From Camarhynchus parvulus (lineage: Eukaryota; Chordata; Aves; Passeriformes; Thraupidae): 64,000 bases of DNA. The DNA is taken from NCBI RefSeq assembly GCF_901933205.1, contig NC_044573.1:57476493-57540492 (forward strand), read 5' to 3'. Each line of letters opens with the position of its first letter. Position 1 is the stretch's first letter. The position numbers and the translations under genes are program-made. Shown here piece by piece: positions 51,441 through 63,370 of this stretch. The notes beneath the pieces are model-generated. The model was not told the DNA's origin and did not search any database. It was given only the letters and a program-made list of their open reading frames with translations.

Positions 51441-54021
51441 ATATGATTACTCCATGTTCATGTCTTCCTACCACAGTCTTTGCTGTTTTTTCTTAGGATT
51501 CAGTCCCTTTTCACTGTCTTATTTTATCCCTCTTACAGGTTATCAAGGTTTGTTCAGTGACCATTCTTATGTTTGCCTACATTTTATCATGTACTTAAAT
51601 ATATAGTACAGTTCTCTCAGAGTCCATCAGCAGGGGGAGTGCTTTAGGAATAAAATTATTAATCCTCATTATTTTTAACCCTAATTCCAGGCATTTATGC
51701 AAAGAAAGAGCCTTTTGGACATCTGTAAATTATGCACTAGTGAAGATAGGTTTTTTTATCATGTGAACACAGCGGTGAGACTAACCCTGGAGGGAAAGGG
51801 GAAACGTGTGGAAAGGATTTTTGGAGCATGCACAGATGATGAGGACTCATTCAAATCCTGTCTCATTGAAAGGAAATGCAAAAGAAACACAGAAGTGAAA
51901 GTGCATTTGTCTTCTCCATTATTTCTGGGGAGCAAGTTTCCCCAGTTCCCCATCTCTCTCCTAAATGGCAGCCATGAGGAGCTGTGGTATGTCCAGGTGA
52001 TCCACGCTCTGGCCCACAGTCATGCTGTGGCAGCTGGAGCTCCCTGTGATGCCAGGCATTAATCCAGCACCTCCAGGGCCACCCTGTCCCATCCTGCTGT
52101 GCATGCCCTCATGGGGGGCCCTGCAGCCACATAACCCTGGCCAAAACCAGGTCTCCAGCATAGTGAAGCTCAGCCCAGCACTGGGTGAGTGAAGGAGCTT
52201 CTGCCAGCAGCACCATGTGCTGAGGGATATAGTGCTGCCATAAAATCTCCTACATAAATCCCATAAATCTTTAGGGGGCCTTCTAGTCTTTCCTGAACCA
52301 TTGCAGTGCAGTGCCAATATTATGGCATCTCCTACTTATGTATTTCAGTTTCCAGCTCCATCAGTTCAATGAAAATGCAATGTGGGTGCTACTTTGAGAC
52401 GGAATTCTTTGTAGCGCCTGTGAATGAAGGAAGGAGGTAATTAATGCTTAACCAGGTTGGAGTTTTTTGTGATGGAGCTAGGAGAGGAAGCATGTGGTTA
52501 GGATTATAAAGGGCTAATGACATGACAGCCTTCCGACACTGCCAAACTGAACTCCATTCGCAGCTAGGCATGAAGTGATTTCTTTTATTTTAACCACAAG
52601 GAATCTATGTCTCCAATCATTTTTTAACTATGAATAGATGATTTCACTTACTATTTGCCTCTCCTGATATTAAATTTATGCTGCTTCACTGCCATTGACT
52701 TTGTTTGGCAATTGTACAAATAAAAAGTGCATCTTCATCCTCCTGTGTGCTTTGTGTCACCACCACACAATAGCAGGCACTGTCCACATTTTGAAGGTCT
52801 AATGCAAAAATTGGCTTTAAGAGTAGCCAGTATTTCAGTCTCTGAAATGGATATCTCCTACATGCACAAAGACAACTAAATGAGCTACCCTAGAGTTAAG
52901 TAATTTTTTGTAGCTGTCAATGACTTAGCTGTTTAGGATTCAGGCAGTCAACCCTGACCTTTGTTGTGATTTCCTTTCAATATTTGACCTTGGATTTCAT
53001 TATGATTTGTGCTTTTATATTTGATAGTTACTCATTTTCTTTTAATAACTATGTAGACATTCTTACACATACACAGATATGTGCTTAAATTGTTATTAAT
53101 TATACTTTATTTTCCACCTCTGCTCAGCTTTCTGTAATATTTTAAAGTGTACTAGAGTACACTTCAGGTATTTTCAAAAGCCCCTTAAACTATGTAGATA
53201 AGCATGAAATGTCTGTGTGTCACCTCCAGCTCTGATTCTGACTTGTACTGTGCTCTCATAGGAAAGCAAACTGCTAGTTATAGATTACATTCTTAATTTT
53301 TCAAGGAGGACTCACAGATATCTGTGCATTTATACTCCTTCACTGCTAGTGTTACACAATAGGGGAAGTTTTACTATCATTTCCCTTCCCATGCTGGGAA
53401 TTTGTAGGTGTTGTCTCCTGTCTACCTTTATATGACCTCAGTGAAGAAAGAAAATTCAAAATGTCATTGTCAACACCAAACTCGTAAAGAAACCTACTAC
53501 AGAACAGCCAGCCCACCAGTGAAGCTTGGTTCAGATTAAATGGAATCATTTTATACAGATCTATCTAATGGAAAACGTTGCCAGGTGCTGTAAAATGGTG
53601 TCACAATACTTCTAATTCTGAGCTTAGGAAGAAGAGTTTCACCATTTTGCACACAGATTTGTGGAGGATGTCTACTGAGGCTTCTCCCTAATTCCTGTTT
53701 ATGCAGATAAATCATGTGCTTTTCTGGGACTCTGATCCTTAATTCCTCCTAGAAATTACTTGTATTGAGTAGGACTAAGTGTGCAAGAACTTAAGGTATA
53801 GCAGGTTTGATAATCAGAAATTTAAGTGGGATGGGTGAAACAATTTTTTGTGTCTTGCTTCACTTTCCTTCCCTCTAAACAGAATCCAGGTCTATCCAAG
53901 CTTGTATGTTCATATTCCTCTTCAAAGGAAATGCAGAGTGAGACAGACACAAGTCTCTTCTCTACAGAATTTCTAACCTTGTGAAATATTGAATCCCCAA
54001 GAGACTGCTCTGATGACTGTG

Positions 54022-54060
54022 TCTTTATGCCATACCATTGACAATGGTATGGCATAAAGA
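54022..54060. repeat. Perfect 39-nt palindrome
   Basis: Two 19-bp arms, 'tctttatgccataccattg' (54022-54040) and its exact reverse complement (54042-54060), are separated by the single base A at 54041. Pairing stops sharply at both outer ends. No transposon ends or tandem copies surround it. Confidence 0.95.
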
Positions 54061-54313
54061 GGTACACATTTAGAAATGTTTTGGAAAGCATTCCTTTTGA
54101 CTCCCTGTTCCTTTTTTTCTTTCTAGATTCATTTTATCATGTTTGTATTTTGTTCCTAATGCAATATTTCTTCTCCATATTTTCCACAATGACCCATCCT
54201 ACTCTGGAAGACCACAAAACAAAGAGAAATTGGTAAAGGAAGGCCTGAATTTTTCATGTAACTTTTAAAAGAATTTCAGTCCTTTGTTTCAATGCTGCTG
54301 AAAGCCCAGGATT

Positions 54314-54332
54314 AAAAAAAAAAAAAAAAAAA
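54314..54332 (+). repeat. A19 homopolymer
   Basis: A pure run of 19 A followed by 'ggaaaaataaatag'. No recognisable retrocopy lies upstream, so I call it simple sequence. Confidence 0.9.
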
Positions 54333-57300
54333 GGAAAAATAAATAGTCTAAGAGGACAAAACCTCCTTCCCTTTTACACAGGGGAGCCAACATGATGTGG
54401 CTAGCCATAGTGATACCACACTGCTGTAATTATCTGGGTGGAGGCTAAATAAAAGTACAGAAGCGATTTCAAAATCAGGTATACCCCAAGAGAGGTTGTG
54501 CGGGCATGAAATCAGAGAATTAACTGACAATATTCAGAACCCATTTTTACCCTAAAATGCATGGGGAGGCCACTTCTGATGCAGCCAGTCTAGCAAAGCC
54601 AGGAGTCAGGAGTCATGTCTGGAGAGCCTGGGGCCACAGGCTGGGATTTGTGGTCTGTCTCTTGGTTCTGTGTCACAGAGTTACCTTTGCCCAAGCGAGC
54701 CTGGTGATTTTCATTCTCCTGCAGGTATATTGAATATTATCAGTTTAAGCATGCTTTTATGGTTAATAAGTACTCTTCATGCTGGTGGTAAGGGCCCCCC
54801 AGGGCCTAACAAAGATCATTCTTTGTTTTAAAAGAATCTCATAAAGGTGGGTTGGTCATTCTGATCACATAGACAGATGTGTGCTGTCCAAGCTCTGCCT
54901 ACCCCCTACAGCCCACAGCATGCACTTGAGGAGTCCAATAATCTGAAGCTCACTAATCATCAGGGTGTCACTTCAGGTCACACTGCTGCGGGCTGAGCCC
55001 GGCGTCCCCACGCTGGATGCACAGCAGAGCCCCTGCATGCCCTGAAGTACAACAGAGCTGCTCTGCACAGGGCAGCCAGAAAGCTGACCCTGAAAGACTC
55101 TGTGCATTTTGGGGCAGCTGTGAGGGAAGCTCCACAACTCCAAGGACGACATAACATCCTTTACCCCTATTTATTTTGTCCCCCTTACCTAAAAGGTTCA
55201 AATTGGCTGCTCCATTTAGAAGTTTTTGCTGTCATTTTTAACTTGTGCTGTTTAGAAAAGTGTTAAGTTTTCAAAGTAAAACTCACCAGGGTTCTGGAAA
55301 TCAGATGCAAAGTGTTTAGGCATCAAATAGCCCAGAGACCTCTAGATAACTGGAGCACAACAGTGCATTTTTTCCCATCTTGCTATAATTCCACTGAGTC
55401 TCTGCTCTGAGACTCCTTTGTTTCACCTTTCCAGTCTTTGCAGTTAAAAACTTCCCAGTGTCAAAACAGCTGAATTCCTCCATCATCTCTTCCAGCTCTT
55501 CACTGCCTAAATCTTCCCCACTGAGATAATTGATTCACCAGCTACAATAATCTTCTGTTAGCTTTTTGCTTATAAGTATCCAGGTTCATCTTTGTATGCC
55601 TGACAAACCTGGTGCTTCTCATGCCTGTAAGAATACATCTTTCCTCTTAGATCTAAACTACTCAGGAACACTCTTCCCTTTTCCCTGCTCTTCAATCCAG
55701 CTTTGCCCAGCCACAGAAAACTGACCCTTTCTCTTTGCTCTCCATTTCATTACCTCTTGTTTTCAGAGTCCTAGGCAGATTTCTATAGCCAGCAGTTGTT
55801 TCTCTACTATTCTTGCCAGCAGCTCTCTTATTAATTTTCCTCTTCCAGCAATCTTCACAAGGATTAATTTGTGCATGGCCAGTGACAAATGGACACTGGT
55901 GTTTCAAAAAAATCTCAGAAAATACTTCACTGAAGTAACTCTTTCAGTCATTCTGCTTAGTTTTGAATGGCTGCTTTTGAGCTGAGATGTGTACAAGAGA
56001 ATCTTTTTATTATTTGTTTTAATATTTTGTAAGGAATTGTAATGTAGCTTGGAAAGTGATGACACTAAATCCTTTTGTAATGCACCAAGGCCACTGCAAG
56101 GAATGCTCTTCTCATTGTTAGGCAGGCACGTGGGTTGAACTCAACAAGGAATTTAGCTAAAAAAGCTCACTGCTGACACATCTGCTTTATCCATCTATTG
56201 TGGAGGGAAGAACAGGCAGGAGAAGTTGGGAAGACAAATTATAAAAAAACCCCAACACCTCAAATTTTTACTTTAAATTATCTGTGTTGATGTGAATGTA
56301 GAAGAAGATTAGCTGACTCTCTGGAATTACAACACCAAAATGACAGTGATATATGAGATGAAAAATGCTCCCTAATACACATAGACACTCTATTCCTTCT
56401 TCTGCTGTGGTGCTGTGTGCAACAGAGATGCATCCAAGATTTGGCTTCCAAAGCTGAGACAGAAGGTACTTTATTTTTTATTCTTTCACTGTTTGATTCA
56501 TAGGCAGGCAATGGAGTATTTTCTCCAACCTGGAGCTTATTTGAAAACAGACAGCTATTTTTTTGCATTACATGTCACTTCAGAAGTCTAAAAATATCTC
56601 TTTCAAATGTAGCACTCTTAAACATAAACCATTCCATTTAAAAGCAACAATAAAGAAGTTTTAAATCCACTTTCTTAAAAAACACTAGAAATGCAGTGTT
56701 AAAAATAGATTTTTTTTTCCTGACTTGAAGACAAAATACATCTTAAAAGCAAACCAGAGTAAATTATTTTGACTTACATTTACAGCAAGGAAATGAGAAA
56801 TATTTGCCATGTGCCATCTTGCTTCTGAGAGTACTCACGGGTTTTGTTCAATTCACACTTTATATATGAGGCTCTTTGTAGGATGCTGTTGACAAGAACA
56901 GTGATTTGTTCCAATGAGAGCTCATGTTATGGGAAATATACAGTGTAAAGTGAGTAGACAAGGATGTCAGTTGAAGCTCTTCAGACCTGTAATCCTTGAT
57001 ATTCCAATTCACTACATTTTGGCATCTAGAAATCTGATTAAAGCTCTTGCTGATCAAATCTCCCAGTATCTTTCCCTTAAGAATTTCCACTGCAAGAGAG
57101 GCTTTATAAGGCAAGGTTTTAGGAAGCTCATGAAAATTTGCTCCCAAGCCTGTTGAAGCCAGGTGGGTTTGCACAGGTTTTTGATCAGCCTATCCACTGG
57201 GTAGAAGGGATGTTTCATTAATGGATGATTTTATGGTTGGTCAGGACCTTGACCTGACTACTTAATCTCATAGTGCTAGATCACATGCCCATGTTGGTTC

Positions 57301-57405
57301 CTCCACCAAATGGCTGGGCCAAATAGAAGAGAAGAAATAGGGAGAAGAAAATCAGTTACTTATGCAAATCCTTAAGCAACTTTGCATCGAAAGCTAATTT
57401 GGGAT

Positions 57406-57516
57406 TGTGCTGGTTTCGGCTGGGGTAGAGTTAACTTTCTTCACAGTGGTGAGTAAGGAGCTGTGTTTTGAATTTGTGCTGAATTAAAGAGGGTTGAAGA
57501 GGTTTTTTTGGGTTTT

Positions 57517-57548
<32 letters not shown>

Positions 57549-58010
57549 TTTTTTTTTTAATTTTTTTTTATTGCTGAGCAGGGCTTACACAGAGCCAAGG
57601 CCTTTTCTGCTGGCAAGGGGGTGGGGGGTGCACAGGAGGCCAGGAGGAGACACAGCTGGGACAGGTGACCCAAACTGACCAAAGGGATATTCCAGACCAT
57701 GTGGAATGCTCAGTATAGAAAGTAGGGGCAAGAAGGAGAAAGGAGGGACATTTGAAATTATAGTGCTTGTCTTCCCAAGTCACTGTTACGCGTGATGCAG
57801 CTCTGCTCTTCTGGAGATGGATGAATACCTGCCTGCAGGAAGCAGGGAATTAATGCCTTGTTTTGCTTTGCTTGTTTGCGTGGCTTTTGCTTTCTTCATT
57901 AAATTGTCTTTATCTGATCCCATAGGTTCTCCAGCTTTTGCTCTTCTGATTCTCTCCCCAGTGCAGGAGTGATCCAGGTGAAGGAGTGGTAAAGTGGCTG
58001 CATGACTCTT
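57406..58010 (+). mobile_element. Solo LTR, avian ERVL-type retrovirus
   Basis: The element starts with TG ('tgtgctggtttcggctgggg') and runs through LTR landmarks: 'attgctgagcagggcttaca', 'ctgaccaaagggatattcca', a TATA-like 'cagtatagaaa' (57711-57721), 'gtcttcccaagtcactgtta', a poly(A) signal ATTAAA (57898-57903) and 'cttctgattctctcccca'. The 3' end is eroded, so its limit (58000-58019) is uncertain and no target duplication was found. No gag, pol or env sequence follows, so it is a solo LTR. The assignment to class III (ERVL-like) rests on memory of avian repeat families. Confidence 0.85.
57502..57571 (+). repeat. T-rich / (TTTTG)n expansion inside the LTR
   Basis: The tract carries four TTTTG units (about 57521-57543) and then long T-runs. 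The related LTR at 62071-62641 has a short A/T stretch and different, non-repetitive sequence at this place. The tract therefore appears to be a later expansion or insertion within this copy. Confidence 0.85.
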
Positions 58011-61000
58011 GGAGTGTCAAGAGGCAGCAAGACAGCAGTGAGAGCTGGACATCATTGAAGCATCATCTCTGTGAGCAGAAGCTCCACTTCTTGGCTGAAG
58101 CTCAAGGTGCTGAAAATCTGGGAGAGAAAAAAGGCTCGCCTCAACACACCAGCCCATAAATCTTTTATAAACAGGATGATATGTACCTTATTCTTCTAAG
58201 TGTTTATGTAGCCTTTGATATTCACTTACTTTCTTTTATCTGTTTGTGGGAAGAATTTACAATGATTTACACATTTTCAGAACACATAGTCTCATTTGAT
58301 CCCATCTAATGTAACTTTGTGAATTGCCTATACTCTTCTCACTCAATTGTATATTTTCCTTTTGAAGCCTATTTCAATTTTTACTTGTTCTATTAAAAAC
58401 CATTTTGAAATAAAGACTTTAATGAAACAAAAATTTAATCAAAGATAACACACCTTTTGCTTAACACTTTTTTTCCGGCAGAACTCTTTTTGTGACAATT
58501 CTGGGAGAGAAAATACTATTTTCACTGTTTCATTTTAATGTTTCTTTTGTCTTATTGTGGCAAACCCTATCTTTCAGAATACATTAACACAATTTTCTCT
58601 AAGAAACAAAAGACTAAGTAAAAATACGAATATTGATGCTTTGTCATTTTTCACTTGACTTTTCTCAGTGGAAGAAGTGTTAGGGGCAAAGACAGTATGT
58701 TTCATCACATATTTTGTACCACAAGCACAGTAATATTTTACAAGGTATCCCTCAGAGTAATAGGGAAACTGAGCACCAGCTCTACTCCCACAGAACAATG
58801 TGGTAAAACTTCCTTTGGAATTCATTGACATGTACGACACATGCAAAAGTCTACCTCAATTTTAGAAAAAAAAAAGCATTTGTTTGTTTGTTTTTATTTG
58901 TTCAGACCTGGGACTGTGAAGTTATACATCCAGAGACTGTTCATTAATAAAATCCAGCCATCTGATCTTGTCTGATAGATCTTCTAAAAATTGCTAAGCT
59001 ACTTTCATATGCAAAGGGAATCTGAGGTGCTCTTATAATGTTCCTACAAACAATGATGCCATTTCAGCTAATGATTGTTCACAAGGTAATAAAAAGGCTG
59101 GATAGGACTGGATATTTAGATACTCTAGAAACAATATTTTTTTAGTTGTTTGGGCCTTTTTGTATCAAATGGTTAATAATACTTGGAGCAATAGAGAGAA
59201 ACAGCAGCCCTAAAAATCATTCTTGATCACAGTTGAAAAAAACCCCAGGTCATATATCACCAGCTTTGTTTTTTACCTTTTCAAATCTTTACCCTTGGAA
59301 GAGTATCTTTTTCTGACTCCTTGAGTCTTATCTATAGGAAATGTTAGTTCATTTGCACTTACATAGACTCTCCTTTCAGTGAAATCACTGGGGAGCTGTT
59401 TGTCCTGTTGCAATTACTGTCATTCCTACTGGTTTTCAGGTTTCAGTAGCATGGTCACAGAGCTGAGAGTAAAACCATGGGCTCCATTTTTGAAGTCCTG
59501 CAGGCTGTGCAGTTTTGCCTGATAGAATGACTATAGCATGGACATCAGCTTGATACGTAACCTTGAAATCATCTCCAATCTCAGTTTGCACAGGGATGCA
59601 TGGAATATATTTCAGCTCCTCCAGGAAAACAGGCTGTACCCACAGCAGTGCAGCCTGTTTACCTGCTGGCCACACAGATCTAAATTAGAGCACTGATTCT
59701 CTCTGCAGTGGGATTTAGTTCAATATGTATCTCTTGTACAGTACAGAAACAAGAACAATAGCATGTGATGATCTGGTGATGATCATCATCATTGTTAATG
59801 CCTTTAATCATAACTAAATTGTTCCAAAATCAAATGCAATATGATCCAATATGCATCCCTGGTTAAGCTGTGCTCATTACAGGGCCATTTTAAGAGCATT
59901 CAGATGAGTATCATTTCAATGCTTTATTTTTTTCCCCCCCTAAAGTTTAATATCTAAGTAAGTTTTGGAACAGACTTATTTCCCCATCCTGTCCTTTGTC
60001 CTGCAAGCATTGTTTGGTAAAGGCTCACATGTCTTCAGACTGGACAATCTATTTCTGACCCACAAACAGGTGGTTTGACAACCTCTAAACACTTATAAAT
60101 CCTCATTAAAGCACTGTGAAAGGCATGTGTGAGCAATAATGCAACCTTTGCCAGTTTTTAGGCAGCTCTCATTCCTTTAAATGATTTCTTAAGTGAAGAT
60201 TTAATTTTGAAATTCACCTTCAGTGTGTGTCATGTAGTCAACCTGGTGAATAGCTTATAAATAAAAAACAATCATTATCATATTTATGGTTACGTGGTCT
60301 GACCAAAACTACTTGGAACTAATGTAATTTTTTTTGGCCTTTAATTGCTTTTATTAAGCAAACAATGATGAGTGCGTTCACAGTATGAGTATACTATGAA
60401 TTTCATTCCCTCATTGAAATTAACTTTGCAGAATTATCATCAGGTTTAATACATGTGAGTTTTAAAAATATGTGTTTTCTAAACACAGGAAGGGGATTTG
60501 GGACAGGGTCAGGAGGAACCATAACAGCTTCTTCCAAACTACAACATCTTTGGTGAACTCAGAAACGAATCGTTTCTGCCCACACCCAGCTCATCTTGTA
60601 GCAAGGCAACAGCAGAATCAGATCAGACAGTGACCGTCCAAAGAAAATCCCCTATGTCTTCTTGTCTACCTGAGATGACTTCTATATAAAGATGTACTTT
60701 ATTCAGAATAACAAACGTCATAGATTTCATGATATTTTGTCACAACAATAATCAATAATAGTAATAATATTTGAAATTGTGTCTTGATTGACTTGATTTG
60801 TACTGACATATCTTTTCAAATGAGGGCCTGCTTAATATTGCAGACTCTATCTGACTGGCAAGGTATGTAGGATTTGCCTAACTTTAAGCAGCGATTTAGA
60901 TTTTTGAAATGGATCTTTTCTTCTTTACATTGAGTACAAAACAGTACAAATCCACTGAGATTGTTTCACTGAATTCCTTTCACCTTGGCCACGTTGAAGG

Positions 61001-62070
61001 CATATGTATAGACTTCTTTAGTTTAGCTCCTAAGAAAGATGTAGAGACAGAGATTTGTTGATCAAATATAGATTCAGGCATTATAAAAAATGATGATGGG
61101 GCCTTTTTATGGAAAAACTGCAGTTTTCTTACCTTAAAATATTCATCTTGGAACAGTTGCTAAGAAAAACCGAAGTCATGGATAGAAATTATGTTTCTTC
61201 CTCCTCCATGCTGCAGCTACAGTCCTAAACTGCTTCAGGTGAGAAGCAGATGCTGACAATACTCCATAGATGTGTGCAGGAAAGTACCATGTAAGCACAC
61301 AGCAAACCTAGAAAATCAGGGGAAAGAGAGGAGAAGAATGACCCATCTCACCATTCTCCTCTCTGCTTTAGTGCTATGTTTTGTAGCTACTAAATGAAAG
61401 CAACTGGAGGATTGTTAACAGGCACGCAGCTGTAACCCCCACAGAGCTTTAAAACATGCAGCATCAGAGCAACTTAACTTTATTTTGGGAGGTTATGGGA
61501 TAAGTCAGAACCTGATCTCCATTACAGTTAGATTCCAGAGATATGATTTATTTCAGTGAGGGCTCAGAGTGGCCATATTATTGGAAGTGGGTGAAAATCC
61601 ACCTGGATTTGGCGCTTCAGACATGCCTAATTAGAATTCTTTAAAAGCTGTAATGATTTTTAGAGGACTACTCAAGAGACATTAATAGTGTCTTGATTCT
61701 GTAATATATTTGTTCCTGGAAATAGCATATGAGTTCATCTTTACATGTTCTATATGCCTCTCAATTTCAGAAGGAAAATTAAGAAAATTCAAAGAAAAAA
61801 AACAGAAAAAACTGCATTAAGTTGCTGAATTTCTTCTTTGGAAAATGATAAGAAAGAACTTACAGATATTCATAGTGAGGAATCATTGGTAGCAAAAGGT
61901 CTGTCTTGCCAGACTGGAATGTGTTAGTTTAGTTCAGGTTTATTTCTGCCCTGGATCTTCTATGTAGTTGCAGGTTTTATTTCTGCCCTGGACCTTCTAA
62001 GCAATTGACTGTCTCAAGCCAAGACATCAGGATCCAAGTCCATCTCACTTGAATTTGTTGTCTAGAATGG
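58011..62070. other. Unique spacer between two inverted LTRs
   Basis: This 4-kb AT-rich stretch shows no retroviral internal sequence and no gene. (TTTG)n simple sequence lies at 58879-58900. A 36-37 bp tandem duplication lies at 61935-62007, just before the second LTR. The largest frames (58574-58846 and 59436-59675, both minus) have no recognisable motif. Confidence 0.55.
61935..62007. repeat. 36/37-bp tandem duplication
   Basis: Two copies (61935-61970 and 61971-62007) share 'caggtt', 'tatttctgccctgga' and 'cttcta'. They differ by one inserted T and a few substitutions near the unit end. It lies about 60 bp from the LTR edge. Confidence 0.85.
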
Positions 62071-62641
62071 TGTTGTGGTTTAAGCCCAATCAGCAACCAA
62101 GCCCCGCACAGCTGCTCACTCACTCCTCCACAGCTGGACTGGGAGAGAATCAGAAGGGTAAAAGCTGAAGAACCTATGGGATCAGATAAAGCAGAAGAAA
62201 GCATGAAGAAAGCAAAAGCCCTGCAAACAAGCAGAGCAAAATAAGGCATTAATTCCCTGCTTCCCATGGGCAGGCAGGTGTCCAGCCATCTCCAGGAGGG
62301 CAGGGCTGCATCACACGTAACTTGGGAAGACAAACACTATAATTTCAAATGTCCCTCCTTTCTCCTTTTTGCCCCACTTTCTATACCGAGCATTCCATAT
62401 GGTCTGGAATATCCCTTTGGTCAGTCTGGGTCACCTGTCCCAGCTGTGTCTCCTCCCAACCTCTCATGCATTACTACGAAAAGCAGAAAAGGCTTTGGCC
62501 TTCTGTGTAAGCCCTGTTCATCAAAAAAAAAAGAGGAAACCAACAACATTTCTATGTTATCAACCCTCTAGTCAGCACAAATCCAAAACACAGCCCCCTG
62601 CTATGAAGAAAATTAAACCTACTCTGGCCAAAACCAGCACA
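62071..62641 (-). mobile_element. Solo LTR, same subfamily, inverted orientation
   Basis: Read on the minus strand it begins 'tgtgctggttttggccagag' (at 62641) and ends '...ggcttaaaccacaaca' (at 62071), keeping the TG...CA ends. The central part (about 62320-62460) is nearly identical to the LTR at 57406-58010, including shared words 'gaccaaagggatattccaga' and 'gaaattatagtg'. The flanking 5-mers 'aatgg' (62066-62070) and 'aaagg' (62642-62646) differ by one base and may be a decayed 5-bp target duplication. No internal retroviral genes are present. The poly(A) signal at the expected position has been lost. Confidence 0.9.
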
Positions 62642-63145
62642 AAAGGGAATTTCTTCCCCAAGTTAGTTATTGTACCTACTCATACATTCTGTCATTCTAC
62701 AGCTAGAAGAAATTTCACTGCCCCTTCTAGATTCTGCGTGGACTGTATCTCATCTAGTGTATGCCTTTGATACTCTGTATAGGTGCTAATTTTCTCCCAG
62801 TCTCCTTCCAAGACAAGCCCTGAGCATGAATGAATGGAGAGCTTTACCTCAGGGTCTGCTCCGTGCAGTAGGTATTTGGTTGCACACCAGCAGCCTCTGT
62901 TATTTCTGTAGAGACATGATTACAAAAGAGCTGTCTTAGACTAAATACCCAAATTTGAGATGGCTGATATTAGACATGATGAATTCTAACATTGCATCTC
63001 TACATGCTTCTCACACTGACAAATAGGACTAAAAATAACATTTTGTCTGCCTCAAATTATTAGCATTTAACTGTGACCTTTTAGTGCTCTTGTGTTAGAA
63101 ATATTTGGTTCTATGTAAACACATTAATACTAATTTACATATGTG

Positions 63146-63268
63146 AATCACAGAATCATAGAATGGTTTAGAAAGTATCTCTGAAGGTGACCTGTTCCAA
63201 ATGCCCTGCTCAAGCAGGGCCACCTGCAGCTGGCTGCCCAGGACAGTGTCCAGATGGATTTTCAATAG
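63146..63268 (-). mobile_element. CR1 LINE 3' end fragment
   Basis: On the plus strand it starts with the reversed CR1 terminus 'aatcacagaatcatagaatg' and continues 'gccctgctcaagcagggcca', 'tgcccaggacagtgtccaga' and 'tggattttcaata'. This is the pattern of a CR1 subfamily whose 3' UTR carries the 'caagcagggccacctgcagc' block. It is a 123-bp 5'-truncated, non-coding copy. Confidence 0.88.
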
Positions 63269-63310
63269 AGTTACTGCTGTCAATTTTTCTATTACTGGTT
63301 AATCACAGTG

Positions 63311-63370
63311 ATTTATATTTAATATAAATTTAACATAAATAAATTTAATATAAATTAATTTAATATTTAA
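63311..63370. repeat. AT-rich low-complexity tract
   Basis: Variants of 'tttaatataaatttaa' are repeated with imperfect mirror and inverted symmetry. It lies 40 bp from the CR1 tail. Confidence 0.75.

Larger units (their letters stand above)
48202..57405. other. Gene-poor stretch between the purine array and the first LTR
   Basis: No gene is recognised. GC-richer pockets lie at 51160-51340, 52000-52220 and 54990-55090, with frames on both strands but no recognisable product. A 28-codon open block between good splice signals lies at 51691-51774. Several perfect hairpins are listed separately. An A19 run is at 54314-54332. Confidence 0.5.

Noticed and set aside
51692..52317. ORFs on both strands at 51.7-52.3 kb
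   Set aside because: Opposite-strand overlap in a GC-richer pocket with no domain. Only the small splice-bracketed block was kept, as a weak finding.
62266..62770. ORFs of 101-133 codons near the second LTR
   Set aside because: They are translations of the solo LTR and its flank. The same peptide fragment appears from the other LTR on the opposite strand (57568-57783).
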